A stretch of DNA of 64,000 nucleotides. Source: Palaemon carinicauda. Its lineage: Eukaryota > Arthropoda > Malacostraca > Decapoda > Palaemonidae. A program made the position numbers and the translations under genes. This document shows, piece by piece, positions 42,640 through 54,907 of the stretch. The DNA lies in assembly GCF_036898095.1 (NCBI RefSeq), contig NC_090751.1:76125797-76189796 (forward strand), in the 5' to 3' direction. The notes below the pieces were generated by a model that saw nothing but the letters and a program-made list of their open reading frames with translations, was not told the origin of the DNA and did not search any database. Within the stretch, counting starts at the first letter, position 1. Each line of letters opens with the position of its first letter.

Positions 42640-43374
42640 TCTATTAATTTTTTTTCATGAAATAACTTAAAAAAATTCAATTAGTTCCAGCTCTCTAAAA
42701 ACTCTGATATCAATGATAACACTAGAAAAACATGGCTTTAATTGCTATACTATGTAGACATACTGTACACATACAAAATTATTACTGTGATATGAAATAA
42801 AATTTGGTTTTATTATGAGATTTTACCTCGAGATAGACAATAGTGACTAACAACGGTGGTATGAGTGTAGGTGGGAGGGAGGAAGAGGAGGAGTGTGTGT
42901 AACAACACCATATCATTATTGTTCCTTACACAGCGAAATACTTAAAATTACTTTAACTGAACTTATCTTAATTATTTGTTTTAACTTTTTATTCTTTTTT
43001 ACTTTTTACATTTATCGAATGTCGATGTACTCCACTTGTAATGTCATGTCATCTCACTAATGCAGACACCATGCTCATGTTTCTCAATAGTTTCTTGTTT
43101 CATCTCCATCGTCATCATGCATTTCTTCTCACTGCCAACCTTACCTCTTGCTTTCTTAAGACCCATCACTTATTAAAATAAATGTTCTCAAATACAACGA
43201 AAATCGCATAAATAATGTAAAACCAACACGGGAGATGAGCACGTAAGTCAACGACCACGTGAACTGAGTGAGTGATGCGGATTTAGGGCCCTCCCAAACG
43301 CTCAGCCAGGTGTTGTTAGCATCCAGAAGCGTGCTTGTATCTCAATATTATGCTCGTATGTCGAAGTATTACTG
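42640..43374 (-). mobile_element. Tigger/pogo remnant, minus strand
   Basis: The 5' end on the minus strand reads CAGTAATACTTCGACATACG, a Tigger-type terminus, at 43374 with TA next to it. A leader and the start of a transposase follow. The 3' side (~42640) is only placed by where the DIRS-3 gag breaks off; no matching TIR was found there. The AT-rich part 42640-43040 holds nothing coding. Confidence 0.55.
43044..43166 (-). pseudogene. Tigger transposase N-terminus (fragment)
   Basis: 40 codons, MGLKKARGKVGSEKK then EMKQETIEKHEHGVCISEMT, aligned with the start of the 25200 transposase (MGPKK, LELKQEIIEKHERGVRVSDLT). Stopped by a TGA where the other copy continues KQYGRN. Homology is clear despite the short length. 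Confidence 0.7.
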
Positions 43375-43789
43375 TACTGTTCTGGGCCTCTTCTATGACA
43401 CCCCCAGACCCACCAAGACTAGGGTAGCCTTCCCCTGGTCTAGGGGGTATAAAGGAGCCAAAAAGAAGGCCTTCCCTCAGGTAGCAGGAGTGTTCCAGTC
43501 CCTCAGGGCAATGAACTCTTCTACTTCCTTCGCCGTATCAGCAACAGAGGAAGTATTACGAGATAGTCAACGATGATCCATCTCCACTGCCATTAGGTCC
43601 AGCTTTTCTGGCCCTAACGCAGAATATTTCGCTCGAAAATTGTCAGTAAACTTCTCAGCTGGGGATGCCACAAACACGTAGCTGGTTGCAAAGTGTTCTG
43701 TACAAGCCACTTTGTGGTTGGGCTACTGGTTGGGCTCAACAGGTTACCTCTTCAGAAATGAAGACTTGCCCAAGAACAAAAGAGGAAGG

Positions 43790-46700
43790 CTATGTATACC
43801 TTTTTGCTTTCTCAAAATTCTTAAGGCATGTGAAGAGGAGGAAAGCATTGACCTTTCAATTGCAAGCTCTAACTACCTTCTTGATTTTGATTGGAGGACA
43901 TCAGATGATTGGCATACCAGTGATCATGCACCAGTCATTATAAACACCAACAATGGTCCACCTTTACAGAGATCGCCACGATGGAATCTCAACAAAGCGG
44001 AATGGGTTAAATTTCATGAGCTAAGTGAAATCGAGGCAAATGCAGAACAGTTTGAAAGTGTTAATGATGCCATAGACCTACTGAATGGAACTCTCCCTAC
44101 AGCAGGAGTCAATTCGATTCCCAAAACCACATGATTATTCAAACGATGACCAATCCCATGGTGGACTTCCGAATTAACTGTCTTGCACAGAGCCACCAGA
44201 AAATCTCTGACTAGATTGCGTAGAAGCCGTACTGAGGAAAATTTGGTAACACACAAAATGTGTAGAGCACAGTTCCGTCGCCCCATGAAAGAAGCTAGGC
44301 GCCAATCTTGGGCATCTTTTGTTTCCTCAGTCAACAGTAATACACCATCATCTTCTGTATGGTGGAAAATAAAAAAGATTGCCGGCAAATTTACCCCAAA
44401 TCCATTACCAGTATTGAAGGTGAATGGTCAGTATGTGACTGAAGCAAATGATGTTACTAATGCCCTGGTTGATCATTTTTCAAATGTAACATGCAAGTAT
44501 GTAGCAGCTCCTGGTCACCAGTATAGGAGCATTGAGGAAAAGAAGATTTTAAATTTTGCAACAGGAAGGAAATAGTCATATAATTCTCATTTTACTGAAA
44601 GCAACAGGAAGGGAAGAGTTGTATAATTATCCTTTTACTGAAAACAGCAGGAAGGGAAGAGTCGTATAATTCTCCTTTTACTGAAAGAGAATTTGATTCT
44701 GCACTTGCTACTTGTAACGATACAGCCCCTGGACCCGATGGAATTCCATATGCAATGATTAAACATGTACCTTTTAATACAAAGTTATTTATTTTAAGTA
44801 TTATTAATAGAATATGGCATGATCATAGTTACCCAAGTATTTGGGAGCTAGCCATTATAAAACACAGTAAGGACAAGTTTTTAGTAGCAAACTATCGACC
44901 AATTGTATTGACATCTTGTTTATGTAAAATCATGAAGAAGATGGTCAATGCAAGACTGATATGGTACCATGAAAAGAAAGGCATTTTATCAACTATTCAG
45001 CGTGGATTCAGAAAAAGACAATTCAACGACTGATGTGTTGATACGACTTGAGTCCTTTGCTTCCAAACAGCACCATGTGACAGTCTTTTTTTACCTTGAA
45101 AAGGCATATGATACTACGAGGAGTGTTATACTTAACACCATTCATGAATTGGAATAAAGAGGAGAGCTACCACTTTATACTTTATTCAATAATTTCTTTC
45201 ACATAGAATATTTCAAGTGAGAGTGGGGGAAACTCTATCAGTGAGTAAATATCAGGAAGAGGAAGTTCCTCAGGGTAGTGTGCTGAGTGTAACCCTGTTT
45301 GCACTGGCAATTAATGGGATATCCTCAGTCATATCTCTCCATACCTATATCATTTGCTGGAGCTAGAATGGGAATATTTGAGAGAAAACTACAACTCTCA
45401 ATTGACAAAATTATCCAGTGGGCTGATATGAATGGATTCAAGTTCTCGACAATTAAAACTTACTATTCTCCATTTATGTCGTATCTGGGGAATACATAAA
45501 GACCCGGATATATACATTAAAGATCAATGGATCCCATGTGTAAGTGAAGCTAAAGTTTTAGGTGTGATATTTGATTGTAGGCTTACATGGGTTTCTCACT
45601 TGAAAGGTTAAAAGCCAAATGTCTTGAGGCTCTGAATCTTTTAAAAGTATTGTCCCATACATTATGGGGAGCAGACCGTATAACTATTTCAAAATTATGC
45701 AAGGCCTTGATTTTTTTATAAATTTGTTATGGATGTGAAATATACTCCTCAGCCACCCCAAGTCAGTTAAAGATATTAGATTCAATACATCATGCTGGTA
45801 TTAGTTTGTCCACAGGAGCGTTTTAAACCTCACCTATCCCAAGTCTCCGGGTTGATGCCGGAGAGTTGCCTCTAGTCCATTACCGAATGTGTTTCATTAT
45901 TCGGTATTGGTTTAGGTTACAAAGACCCCCTAACTCTTTAGCCTTTCAGACTACAAGCCTTGTAAGACACTCAACATACTTTGAGTTGCACCCAAAATCT
46001 CCTCAACCTTATGGCTTTCGGATAAAACAATTATTAAACAGGGTTGATATAATTAAAAGTAAGGTGCTTCCATTCAAGATATCATCAACCCCTCTGTGGA
46101 AATTACCAGAGATATCTTTTTGTAATTATTTTATTGGTGTGAAGAAAAATATGACTGACTTAGAAGCTAGGTCTCTTTTTATGGAACATTTTGAGGAATA
46201 TAAGGAATCCACTTTTATATATACTGATGGCTCCAAATCTGATGTTGGCGTTGGATTTGGAGTATATAGTAGTTCTTTTAACTCTAGAGGGGCACTTCCT
46301 CCAATATCTTCCATATTTAATGCGGAATTATATGGCATACTAACCGCTATTGAGAAAATAGCGTTAAAAGAGGAGGGCAATTTTACCGTTTTTAGTGATT
46401 CAAGAAGTGTCCTTCAAGCTTTAGAAGTTTTTAATTTTAGTAACCCTTTAGTTTTAAAGATTTTAGAGTGGCTTTTAATCATTGGCCTGAAAGGTATAAC
46501 AGTTCGATTTTGCTAGGTTCCGGCCCACGTAGCTGAGTCTGGAAATGAAGAGGCATATTCACTGGCAAAGAGTGCTGCAGCAGGGTTGCTACCAAGAGGG
46601 TATCCCATTCTTTGTAATGATTTTTTTTACCAGCAATTAAGAATTTTATTCATAACAATTGACAATTGGCAACAGCATTGGAATACTTTAAGCGAAAATA

Positions 46701-47181
46701 AGATGAGAGAAATTGCAATTTTTATATCCCCTTTTAGATATAATGGGACGCCCCGAAAATGGGAGACTACTCTTTGTCGTCTCCGCATTGGTCACACTCG
46801 GATGACATGAGTTTCTGCTGGCTGGCCAACACTAACCATATTATGACAACTGTTTAATATCCTTGACTGTGAGGCATGTGTTGACTGAATGCCCCACTTA
46901 TAGAACAGAAAGAAATAGATATCTGTTAGAGGCTCCAGGTGAAGATGGCAGATTTATCCTTGCCAAGATCCTTGGACATCATGTGTCGTACAATGATAGT
47001 GGCATTTTTAAATTTATATCAGAAGCAGGTCTTCTGAATGCTATTTAACGTTTATAACATATTTACATTTCTGGTTTTAATTGAATATTTGTTTAATCTT
47101 TATTTATAATAAACGATATTGGCGTCAATGACCTTCGATGTCAGGATTTCAGAGAACTCCAAATCAATCAATCAATCAATC
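43790..47181 (+). pseudogene. Non-LTR retrotransposon (I/LOA-like with RNase H), copy 1
   Basis: 5'-truncated within the endonuclease (SIASSNYLLDFDWRTSDDWHTSDHAPV near 43850-43940). Next are a linker (WWKIKKIAGKF), RT blocks APGPDGIPYAMIKH, LVANYRPIVLTSCLCKIMKK and VPQGSVLSVTLFALAIN, with many stops and indels. The RT YxDD box is not readable. RNase H is better kept (45866-46516): YTDGSKSDVGVGFGV, FNAELYGILTAIEK and FSDSRSVLQALE supply its D-E-D residues. The C-terminal block has LCRLRIGHTRMT and HVLTECPTY. It ends in a 3' UTR and an (AATC)n tail at 47162-47181. The presence of RNase H places it in the I/LOA-type group. Confidence 0.8.
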
Positions 47182-47641
47182 ATATCCCATTGGAGATATA
47201 GTGGGATGCCCCGAAAATGGGAGATTACTCTTTGTCGTCTCCGCATTGGTCACACTCGGATGACACATGAGTTTCTGGTGGCTGGCCAACACCAACCTTA
47301 ATGAGACAGTTGTTTAATACCCTTGACTGTGAGGTATGTGTTGACTGAATGCCCCACTTATGGCACAGAAAGAAATAGATATCTGTTCGAGGCTCTGCGT
47401 GAAGATGGCAGGTTCATCCTTGCCAAGATCCTTGGACATAATATGTCGCACTATGATAGTGGCATTTTTAAATTTATATCAGAAGCAGGTCTTCTTAATG
47501 CTATTAAACTTTTTTAACATATTTACTTTTCTGGTTTTAATTGAATATTCTTTTAATCTTTATTTATAATAAACGATATTGGCGTCAATGACCTTCGTTG
47601 TCAGGATGCCAGAGAACTCCAAATCAATCAATCAATCAATC
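47182..47641 (+). mobile_element. Same LINE, 5'-truncated copy 2
   Basis: Begins ATATCCCATTGGAGATATAG immediately after the (AATC)n tail of copy 1. It encodes KWEITLCRLRIGHTRMTHEF, then YVLTECPTYGTERNRYL and SEAGLLNAIK, and ends in its own (AATC)n tail (47622-47641). About 460 bases, direct orientation. Confidence 0.85.
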
Positions 47642-48815
47642 AGCATACTTAGAGTTGCACCCAAAATCTCTTCAACCTTATGGCTTTCTTGTGAAACGAT
47701 TATTAAACAGTTTTGATATAATTAAAAGTAAGGTGCTTCCATTTAAGGTACCATCAACGCCTCCATGGAAATTACCAGAGGTAATTTTTTGTAAATATTT
47801 TATCTGAGTTAAGAAGAATGTGACTTAAAATCCAGGTCTGTTTTTGTGGAACATGTTGAAGAACATAGGGGATCGACTTTTATATATACTGATGGCTCCA
47901 GATCTGATGCTGGCGTTGGATTTGGTGTACATAGTAATGATTTTAATTGTAGAGGTGCACTTCCTCTAACAGCTTCCATATTTACTGCCAAACTGTATGG
48001 CATACTAGCTGCTATTGAGAAAATAGCATTGGAGGAGGAGGGTAATTTTACCATTTTTAGTGGTGCAAGGAGTGTCCAAGCTTTAGAAATTTTTAATTCT
48101 AGTAACCCTTTAGTTTTAAAGATTTTAGAATGGCTTTTTATTATTGGTTGGAGAGGTATAATGGTTCGATTTTGTTGGGTTCCAGCACGTAGGTGTGTCT
48201 TGGAATGAGAAGGCAGATTTATTGGTGAAGAATGCTGCATCCTATTTGCTACCAAGAAGGTATTCCATTCCCTGTAATGATTTCCTACCTAACATCAAGA
48301 AATGGTTTTGTAATAATTGGGAACAGCACTGGGATAGTCTAGATTGTAATAAAATGAGAGAAGTAACAAATGTCATATTTCCTTGGAGGTATAACATGAT
48401 AACCCGAAAGTGGGAGACGTCTCTTTGTCATCTCCGCATAGGTCACACTCGGATGCCACGAGTTTCTGCTGAAGGGCCAACACCAACCGATTTGTGATGT
48501 TTGTTAGGTACCTTTAACAGTTTGGTATTTGTTGACTGATTGCCTCAATTATAATAACTTAAGAAATAGATATCTGTTTAAGGCTCGAGGTGAGGATGGC
48601 AGGTTCATCCTTGCCAAGATTCTACTATGCAAGCAGCATTTTTAGATTGATTTCAGAGGCAGGTCTTCTGAAAACTATTTAACTTTTATAATGACATCTT
48701 AACTTTTATGGTTTTAATTGAATATTCTTTTATTTTTTGTATAAAATAAATGATATCGGCGTCAATGACCTTAGATGTCAGGATGCCAGAAAACTTTGAA
48801 TGAGTCAATCAATCC
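47642..48815 (+). mobile_element. Same LINE, 5'-truncated copy 3
   Basis: Starts CATACTTAGAGTTGCACCC right after the tail of copy 2, corresponding to ~45970 in copy 1. RNase H is read at 47846-48208 (YTDGSRSDAGVGFGVHSNDF, FTAKLYGILAAIEK; the catalytic Glu is Lys and FSGAR replaces FSDSR). It ends in a degraded (AATC)n tail (48804-48815). Broken by frameshifts. Confidence 0.85.
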
Positions 48816-48924
48816 CTACTCCACAAGGCCATGACATCGTGACCCTTACTCCGTAGCACCACCCCCTCAAAGATCATCACCACCGAGACAAGAAGAGCAG
48901 AAGAGAGAGTTTTATGCCCAGAAG

Positions 48925-49090
48925 ACATTATTATTATTATGATTATTATTACTTGCTAAGCTAAAACCATAGTTTGAAGAGCAGAATGCTATAAGCTCAA
49001 GAGCTCCAACAGGGAATGTAGCCCAGTGATGAATGGAATGTAGGAAAGAAGTAGTTAACAATAAAATAAAATTTCTTAAGAACTAACAAA
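48925..49090 (+). repeat. (ATT)n-headed interspersed repeat
   Basis: An ATT run leads into TTACTTGCTAAGCTAAAACC, GCAGAATGCTATAAGCTCAA, GCTCCAACAGGGAA and TAGCCCAGTGATGAATGG. I recognise this arrangement from memory as a very abundant repeat in shrimp sequence; it could not be checked here. No coding capacity. Confidence 0.5.
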
Positions 49091-49096
49091 ATTTAG

Positions 49097-49712
49097 ATAC
49101 AGTCAAGCCTCGTTATTCGCGATAGATAGGTTACAAACACAGGTGTGATGAGAGAATTTTCACAAATAAATACTACACTAGAGTGGGCTAACTCCTATCC
49201 TAAAAAGTCACTGACCCCTGCCAAGAGGGGGGCCCGAACTGATGATTAACAAGGTAAATACTGCCTAATATTGTTTTAATTCGGTTTCTACAACAGTTTA
49301 TAATCATATTTACAGTGTAGAGTACATTTGCACACAGGTACACTACGTACTGGACACAGTAAAGTTACAGAACAGTCTTGTGCTAAGGTAAAGTTTACCA
49401 AGTTCTCATCATCCCCTTACTGTTCTGTATAACAAAAGTTGTTCCTATCTAATAATACTGTACTGTAACCATAATCACTGATACTTTAGTGTATATTACT
49501 GTAATATATGTACAGTAATATTACTACAGTACAGCTTGACTGAACTTAATGTAAGTGTTCGGTGTTTTCATTGAAGACTCATAACCTACGCATCTACTCT
49601 AGAAGCTGGACACAATATCTTATATGTTGTCTCTTGCGCAGTATGTTATCTATACTTTTGTAAACAGAAATACAACTTACTTTATAAACTAAAAACTTAG
49701 TTATCTTAATAA
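49097..49712. other. AT-rich interval beginning with a Tigger-like terminus
   Basis: TACAGTCAAGCCTCGTTATTCGCG at 49097 (TA, then CAGTCAAGC, CTCGTTATTCGCG) looks like a pogo/Tigger-class terminus. A complementary GCTTGACTG lies at ~49533, but only nine bases match, so the partner end is unproven. The rest is AT-rich with no frame of interest. Confidence 0.3.
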
Positions 49713-49715
49713 TAA

Positions 49716-49806
49716 CACTGGTTTACAAAAAAAATTTTGGTCTGAGGCAAGAACGGTGATAGGTGTTTTTTGTTAATTTGGGTGTGCTGAATTCAAATTT
49801 ATAAAT
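49716..49806. repeat. Left terminal inverted repeat of the EnSpm-like element
   Basis: Imperfect, ~90 bases, with gaps relative to the complement of 58594-58683. The outermost 15 bases and the GCTGAATTCAAATTTA block match best. Confidence 0.8.
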
Positions 49807-49985
49807 AGTTTTGCTCTATCACCTCTAGTTTTCTGGCTTTTAAATAGTCTCATTTTAGTATAAACAGAGAATATATATGCACATTTCAAGAGTTGTAGCA
49901 GCTTATAACAGATAAAACAGGATAGATAAAGAACACTGATTGAATCAATATACTTGGATGACACAATTCATAGTACCACAGACAG

Positions 49986-51641
49986 TCAAAAGTGTGTTTT
50001 CTTAGAAGATCTGGTGTATTTTGCCTCCGGGATGTCACGCAAGAGCATCCAGCAGAAGTCTCCCATCATGGCGGGGTTCCATTTGCCCTGATAGTTGCTC
50101 TCCATCTTTGTAATGTCTTGGTGGAATCTTTCTCCATGCTCATCACTCACTGCTCCAAGGTTTGGCGGGAAGAAGTTGAGGTGGGAATGGAGAAAATGAA
50201 TCTTGAGTGACATTCGGCACCCCATATCCTCGTAAGACTTTAGCAACTTTTCAATACAGGCTTGGTAATCTGGTATGCGTGTGTTACCAAGGAAGCCACT
50301 ACAGACTGACTTGAATGCTTCCCATGCTCTCAGTTCCTTTAAGTTAAGAAGCTCCTCAAAATCAGTATCCTTCAGCACTTCTCGGATCTGAGGTCCGACA
50401 AAGATGCCCTCTTTGAGCTTAGCAGCACAAACACCTGGGAACACAGTAGACAAGTGTTGAAAGGCAGTACCATTTTTGTCCAACGCCTTCACGAAATTCT
50501 TCATCAAACCAAGGTTGATGTGAAGAGGAGGAAGAAGCACCTTATTCATGTCCACCAGAGGATTCCCCTTGACGCTGTGTTTGCCAGGAACAAAAGTGCT
50601 TCTAGACCCCCAGTCTTTCTGCTTGTAATGCTGGGATACAGCTCGACTATCCCAGAGACAGAGAAAACCACAGTACTTTGTGAAGCCCGCTTGCATACCC
50701 ATAAGAAGACCAATGACCTTGAGGTCTCCACACAGACTCCATTGGTACTCGCTGTACTTACTAGCCTCTAAAAGAAGCTCCATATTGTCATAGGACTCCT
50801 TTTGATGGACAGAGTGTGCAATGGGAATGCTGGGATATTTATTCCCATTGTGCAGAAGCACAGCCTTGAGACTTCGCTTGGAAGAGTCTATGAAAAGACG
50901 CCAGTCTGAAGGATTTTGTGGCAAACCAAGGGACGTGAACAAGCCAGGTATGTTTGTGCAGTAGCACAACTTGTTTTCCATGTCGAAAAAGGAAGCAAGG
51001 TCTTTGTTCCGATTCCTGAGACTGGTGATCCTTACATCTTCCTGGACTAGGTTCCACTGTTTAAGCCGAGAAGCCAAGAGCTCTGACTGCTGTTTTGACA
51101 GATACAAATCACGAGCAAGATCATTCAGGTCTTCTTGCGTGATCCAGTGTGGCTCGTTGCCACTTGTTCCTGAATATGTAGACTCAATATCTTCCAAAGA
51201 TATTGACTCGGCAGAATCCTCCCTTGAAGGCATTTCTTTATCTGATGAGGAAAGAAGATCCTTATTTACTGGAGGTGTGGGTACAGGAAGATCATCTGAA
51301 TGGGGAATGGGTCTCATAGCAGATGGAAGATTGGGATATTTGATCTTTTTCCTAGAAGATGCATTGAAACCAGTTCTATTAGTTAAACAAAAATAACAAT
51401 CATCTGCGTGGCTTTGTGGCTCTCTCCAAACCATCGTGACTGCAAAGTTGAAAGCCGCTTTCTTGCCATTAAACCATGCAGTTAGTCCATTGTAGTAGGG
51501 TTTACAATAGTGAAAGTAGGCAGTTCTGAGGAGGGAAGTGTTGGTTCAACGCTGTGCAACTGTTGTGAAGTCCCCACACACGTAGCAGAAAGAATTGGCC
51601 TTGTTGAGGCATCCTCGATGTTTTGACGTGCTTGAAGCCAT
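49986..51641 (-). pseudogene. EnSpm-like element protein of an arthropod orphan family, one nonsense codon
   Basis: The natural start is ATG at 51641 (MASSTSKHRGCLNKANSFC), just after a TTTTCAG. A TGA at 51546-51548 interrupts after VAQR; the same frame then runs on to 49986. A 482-residue frame from 51434 is intact. Near the start are CYVCGDF and DDCYFCLTN, an N-terminal cysteine module. The C-terminal half has GDLKVIGLLMG, HFLHSHLNFFPPNLG and SDEHGERFHQDI, with acidic residues that could form a DDE-type site. I know this sequence type as a multi-copy uncharacterised family in arthropods; no function is proven. Its place between CACTG ends supports a transposase role. Confidence 0.6.
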
Positions 51642-52662
51642 TGGAGAATCTGAAAATATAATAAAGTAAAACTAAATCATATGCAAGGCAATAAAATGTG
51701 CATTGGAAAATGTAATACTGTACCAATTTTTAAATATTTAACTTAGCCGGTGGATATATATGTAGCTAACGTCTCCGACGGTCGACAGATTAAAAAAACT
51801 CACGAGCGATCACCGTGGTGGTTGCTGGGTGTGACCACTAGCGCCGACTGCCGGCCAGGTACCGCATATATTTCCCCAGGAATTCAGTTCTTCTCTGTCG
51901 GTTGGAATGACAACATTGGTTCCGCTCGCGCTTAACCTCAGTTTTCAACTAATTGGTGAAGTACTTTTTTCATGGTTTTATGGCTTTCGCCGTGTTGGAT
52001 TATTCTCAAACAATAAGATCTTCAATAGAAACTCTTTTTGAAAGGAGAGAAAAATTTTAGTAATTTTATATTTTTTATAAGCGACCTATGCCTATCCTTT
52101 GTAGGCGGTACTGACTTGGGAAACGAAGTTAAGCAACGTTGAGCCCATTCAACTTTTATATTTTATATTTTTATAGATTGATGGGATTAATATTTTTAGA
52201 AAATATTTTAAGTGATTTTTTGTCTTTTAAATTTTATTCTTTGAATAGTCTTCGTTCTGTTTTCAAAGATGAACTAGCATTAAGTTTATTTATGCTACGC
52301 AGTTTGCTCTCTTATCGTTACGATAGAAAGAGAATCACGGTGTCACTTTGCAGAAGAGTTAATCGATTTTGACGTTTAGTTTATTCATCTTACAAACTTA
52401 AGTTTTGTTTTTAAATACTTTTTAAAAGGAACATGTTATTTTGCATTTCTTAGTCCTTTTAGTATTTTTCTTTAGTCAAATAACTTTTTTTTTTGACGTA
52501 GAGTAAATGAGCCAATACTCTCGTGACAAGAACCATGTGTCATTGAAGAGAGAGAGAACGATCCAAATCTTTGTTCTTGTCCCAAGAGTCTATACAAGGA
52601 GTTTGGGAGTGAGTATCGTTGTTCTTCTCGATTCAGTTATTTACTCTCGTTCCAAGTCTCTG

Positions 52663-52698
<36 letters not shown>

Positions 52699-52983
52699 AA
52701 AACGTAGTCATTCACGTTCTAGTTTTTGTTCTCATCCCAAGGCACTGTACATTGAGAGATAGAAAACGTAGTCCTTAGCGATCTAGTTTTTTAGTCTCCT
52801 CCCAAGTCGCTGATAATTTTTAACTTTATATATTTCCAATTTATATATATGTACATGTTTATTAATTTTTGCATGTGTGATACATTATATACTAATGAGC
52901 TTACATTATACAACATATTTCACAATTCTAACCATTTGATTTAAGGGAGAATTGCTTGCTTCAGATAGAAATCAACTTTATTC

Positions 52984-54907
52984 ATGTCTAATGTGAAATT
53001 ATTAAAGAATGCAAGTGTCAGTGAAGAAAGTGTGAAAAACATGTTCACTGTTGCGGAGGGTTCGTCTGTTGGTGCTTGGCGCTTACCCAGTCCGAGACCT
53101 CTTTCAAGCTCCCCAACCCCTGGGAGAAGGAATGTCACAAGACCAAAGGGAGCCAGAGGCTTTAATCAACGAACAGACGTTCCCTCAAAGGTATCAGACG
53201 TTGCTCTTCAAGCACGTCCTTACCATAAGACAGGAGAGACTAAATTCTCCTCGTCTTCCGATGACTCGTTTCTTAAATCTTGGCGTAAGGTTTCGAGACC
53301 GTTGAAATGTAAATTAGTTCCTTCAGAACAAGATCAACGTCCTTGCTGTAGTCATTGGGACAGCCCAGACCGTATTCCCTCAACGGAGGATAACTCTCCT
53401 ATTAAGCGATCTCTTTTATCTTTTAGTTTTGTTGCCCCGGAGGCCTATTCTGAAAGTCACGATCCCGTTTTGCTTTCTGGACGTTCCAGACGTGACGTTT
53501 TTTATGAGAGTCCCGTTCATAGCGATGACGTTCATGTACAGACGTTACCGACGTCACGATCTATTCCGAGTGCGGTTGAGCCGAAGTTAAGTGTTTTGCA
53601 AGATATGCAGGTAAAGCTTTCTTTAATGAAAGCTTACGATCCTGTTCATGTGCGAAAGGATCCTTTGCTTGCTGTACATCACGGTACTGGAAAACGTGAT
53701 TCAGATCTTCAACCTTCTAAACGAGATTTGTTACGTAACGCTGGCGTTACCCCTAGTGTCAGCTTTGCTGTTAAATGAGATGCAGAGCATAAATCTCGAC
53801 GTAACTTTGATCGACTGTCAGTTAAGTCGAGTCATAACTTTGATCAGCAGTCACTGCAGTCCCGCTGAGACTTTGAACGTCAACCACCGCAGTCACAACG
53901 TGACGTTGAGCTGCAGACACCGCAAACACGACATGACGTTGATCGGCAGACACCGCAGACACGATGTGACGTCGAGCGTCAGTCACCAAAGTCACGATAT
54001 GGCATCGAACAGCAGTCACCGCTGTTACTACGTGACGTTGAACGTCGGTCACTTCAGTTACGACGTGTAGTAGAACAACATTCTCTGCAGTCACAACGTG
54101 ACATCGACCCTCCAACTTTAACTTCTGATCATATACAAGTTGATGTAGCCTGTCAGGCTTTACCTTCACTTCATTCTGAATATAAATCTCCTTCTCGCAA
54201 GACTTAAGATTTATCAGATGATGTGCCTCTTGTAGAAGTTGATGACCCCCTTTCAACTAATGTACCTTTGGGGATTCATTCAGTAGAGGAGGAACCTAGG
54301 GTTGTCCAACCATCCCTTGTTTTAAGAAAAAAAAAAGATTATGAATTTCTTTAGGGAAATTTTTCCTACTCATTTTGTAACGGCTGCGCCATGTTCTCCG
54401 CCGTCCGAGTTTACTCTTGGCATGACTTCTTCGACTCCTTCATATACAAAGTTAGTTCTCTCTCATTCTTCCAAGAGAGCCATGCGCTTACTGGGAGACT
54501 GGTTGGAATCCAGGAGAAGTTTAGGAAAGTCTGCTTTTGCTTTTCCTCCTTCTAAATTAGCGTCTCGCTCGAGTGTCTGGTATGACACAGGAGAAGTTCT
54601 CGCATTGGGAGTACCTGCCTCTGCCCAGGGAGACTTCTCAAGCCTAGTGGACTCTTCTCGTTGTCTAGCCATGAGACAATCCAAGATTTTATGGTCGTCT
54701 TCAGAGCTAGACCATCTCCTGAAAGGAGATTTTCGAGCGTTTGAAGTATTTAATTTTTTGGATTGGTCCCTGGGAGCCTTAAGTAAGGAGGTCTCTCCAG
54801 CAGACAATGATATTGCTGTACAAATTATGTCATGCATGGACAAGGCCATAAGTGATGGCTCCAATGAACTGGCAGCCACATTCACTGCAGGAGCACTTAA
54901 GATGTAA
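52984..54907 (+). pseudogene. DIRS gag-like ORF1, copy D, broken
   Basis: Open 52984-53778 from MSNVKLLKNASVSEES through LSVLQDMQVKLSLM to a stop after SVSFAVK. The 11-residue repeat array (~53860-54110) follows in a broken frame. The core is open again at 54341-54907 (NFFREIFPTHFVTAAPCSPP, MRLLGDWLESRRSLGKS, LGVPASAQGDFSSLVDS, ALSKEVSPADND). It ends at TAA after TAGALKM, where the deletion joins it to RT. It retains SRRDVFYESPVHSDDVHVQ, which copy B lost. Confidence 0.75.

Larger units (their letters stand above)
40052..43790 (+). mobile_element. Third DIRS-type gag region (family DIRS-3)
   Basis: It starts with a pyrimidine tract and CAG (possible splice acceptor, 40051-40069). A short zinc-cluster frame follows, then Ser/Pro-rich degenerate coding (41334-42145, for example RSNPTTRQAFPPSAPQS). 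After an interrupting Tigger remnant comes a gag-core-like stretch (KKKAFPQVAGVFQSLRAMN, 43440-43560). The LINE copy 1 cuts it off near 43790. RT and recombinase are not present. Confidence 0.5.

Noticed and set aside
42640..43374. Complete Tigger MITE with two matching ends
   Set aside because: Only the 43374 end has a Tigger-type terminus; no complementary end was found near 42640.
49097..49542. Complete Tigger-like element bounded by CAGTCAAGC and GCTTGACTG
   Set aside because: Only nine bases match between the ends, a TA duplication is visible on one side only, and there is no coding remnant.
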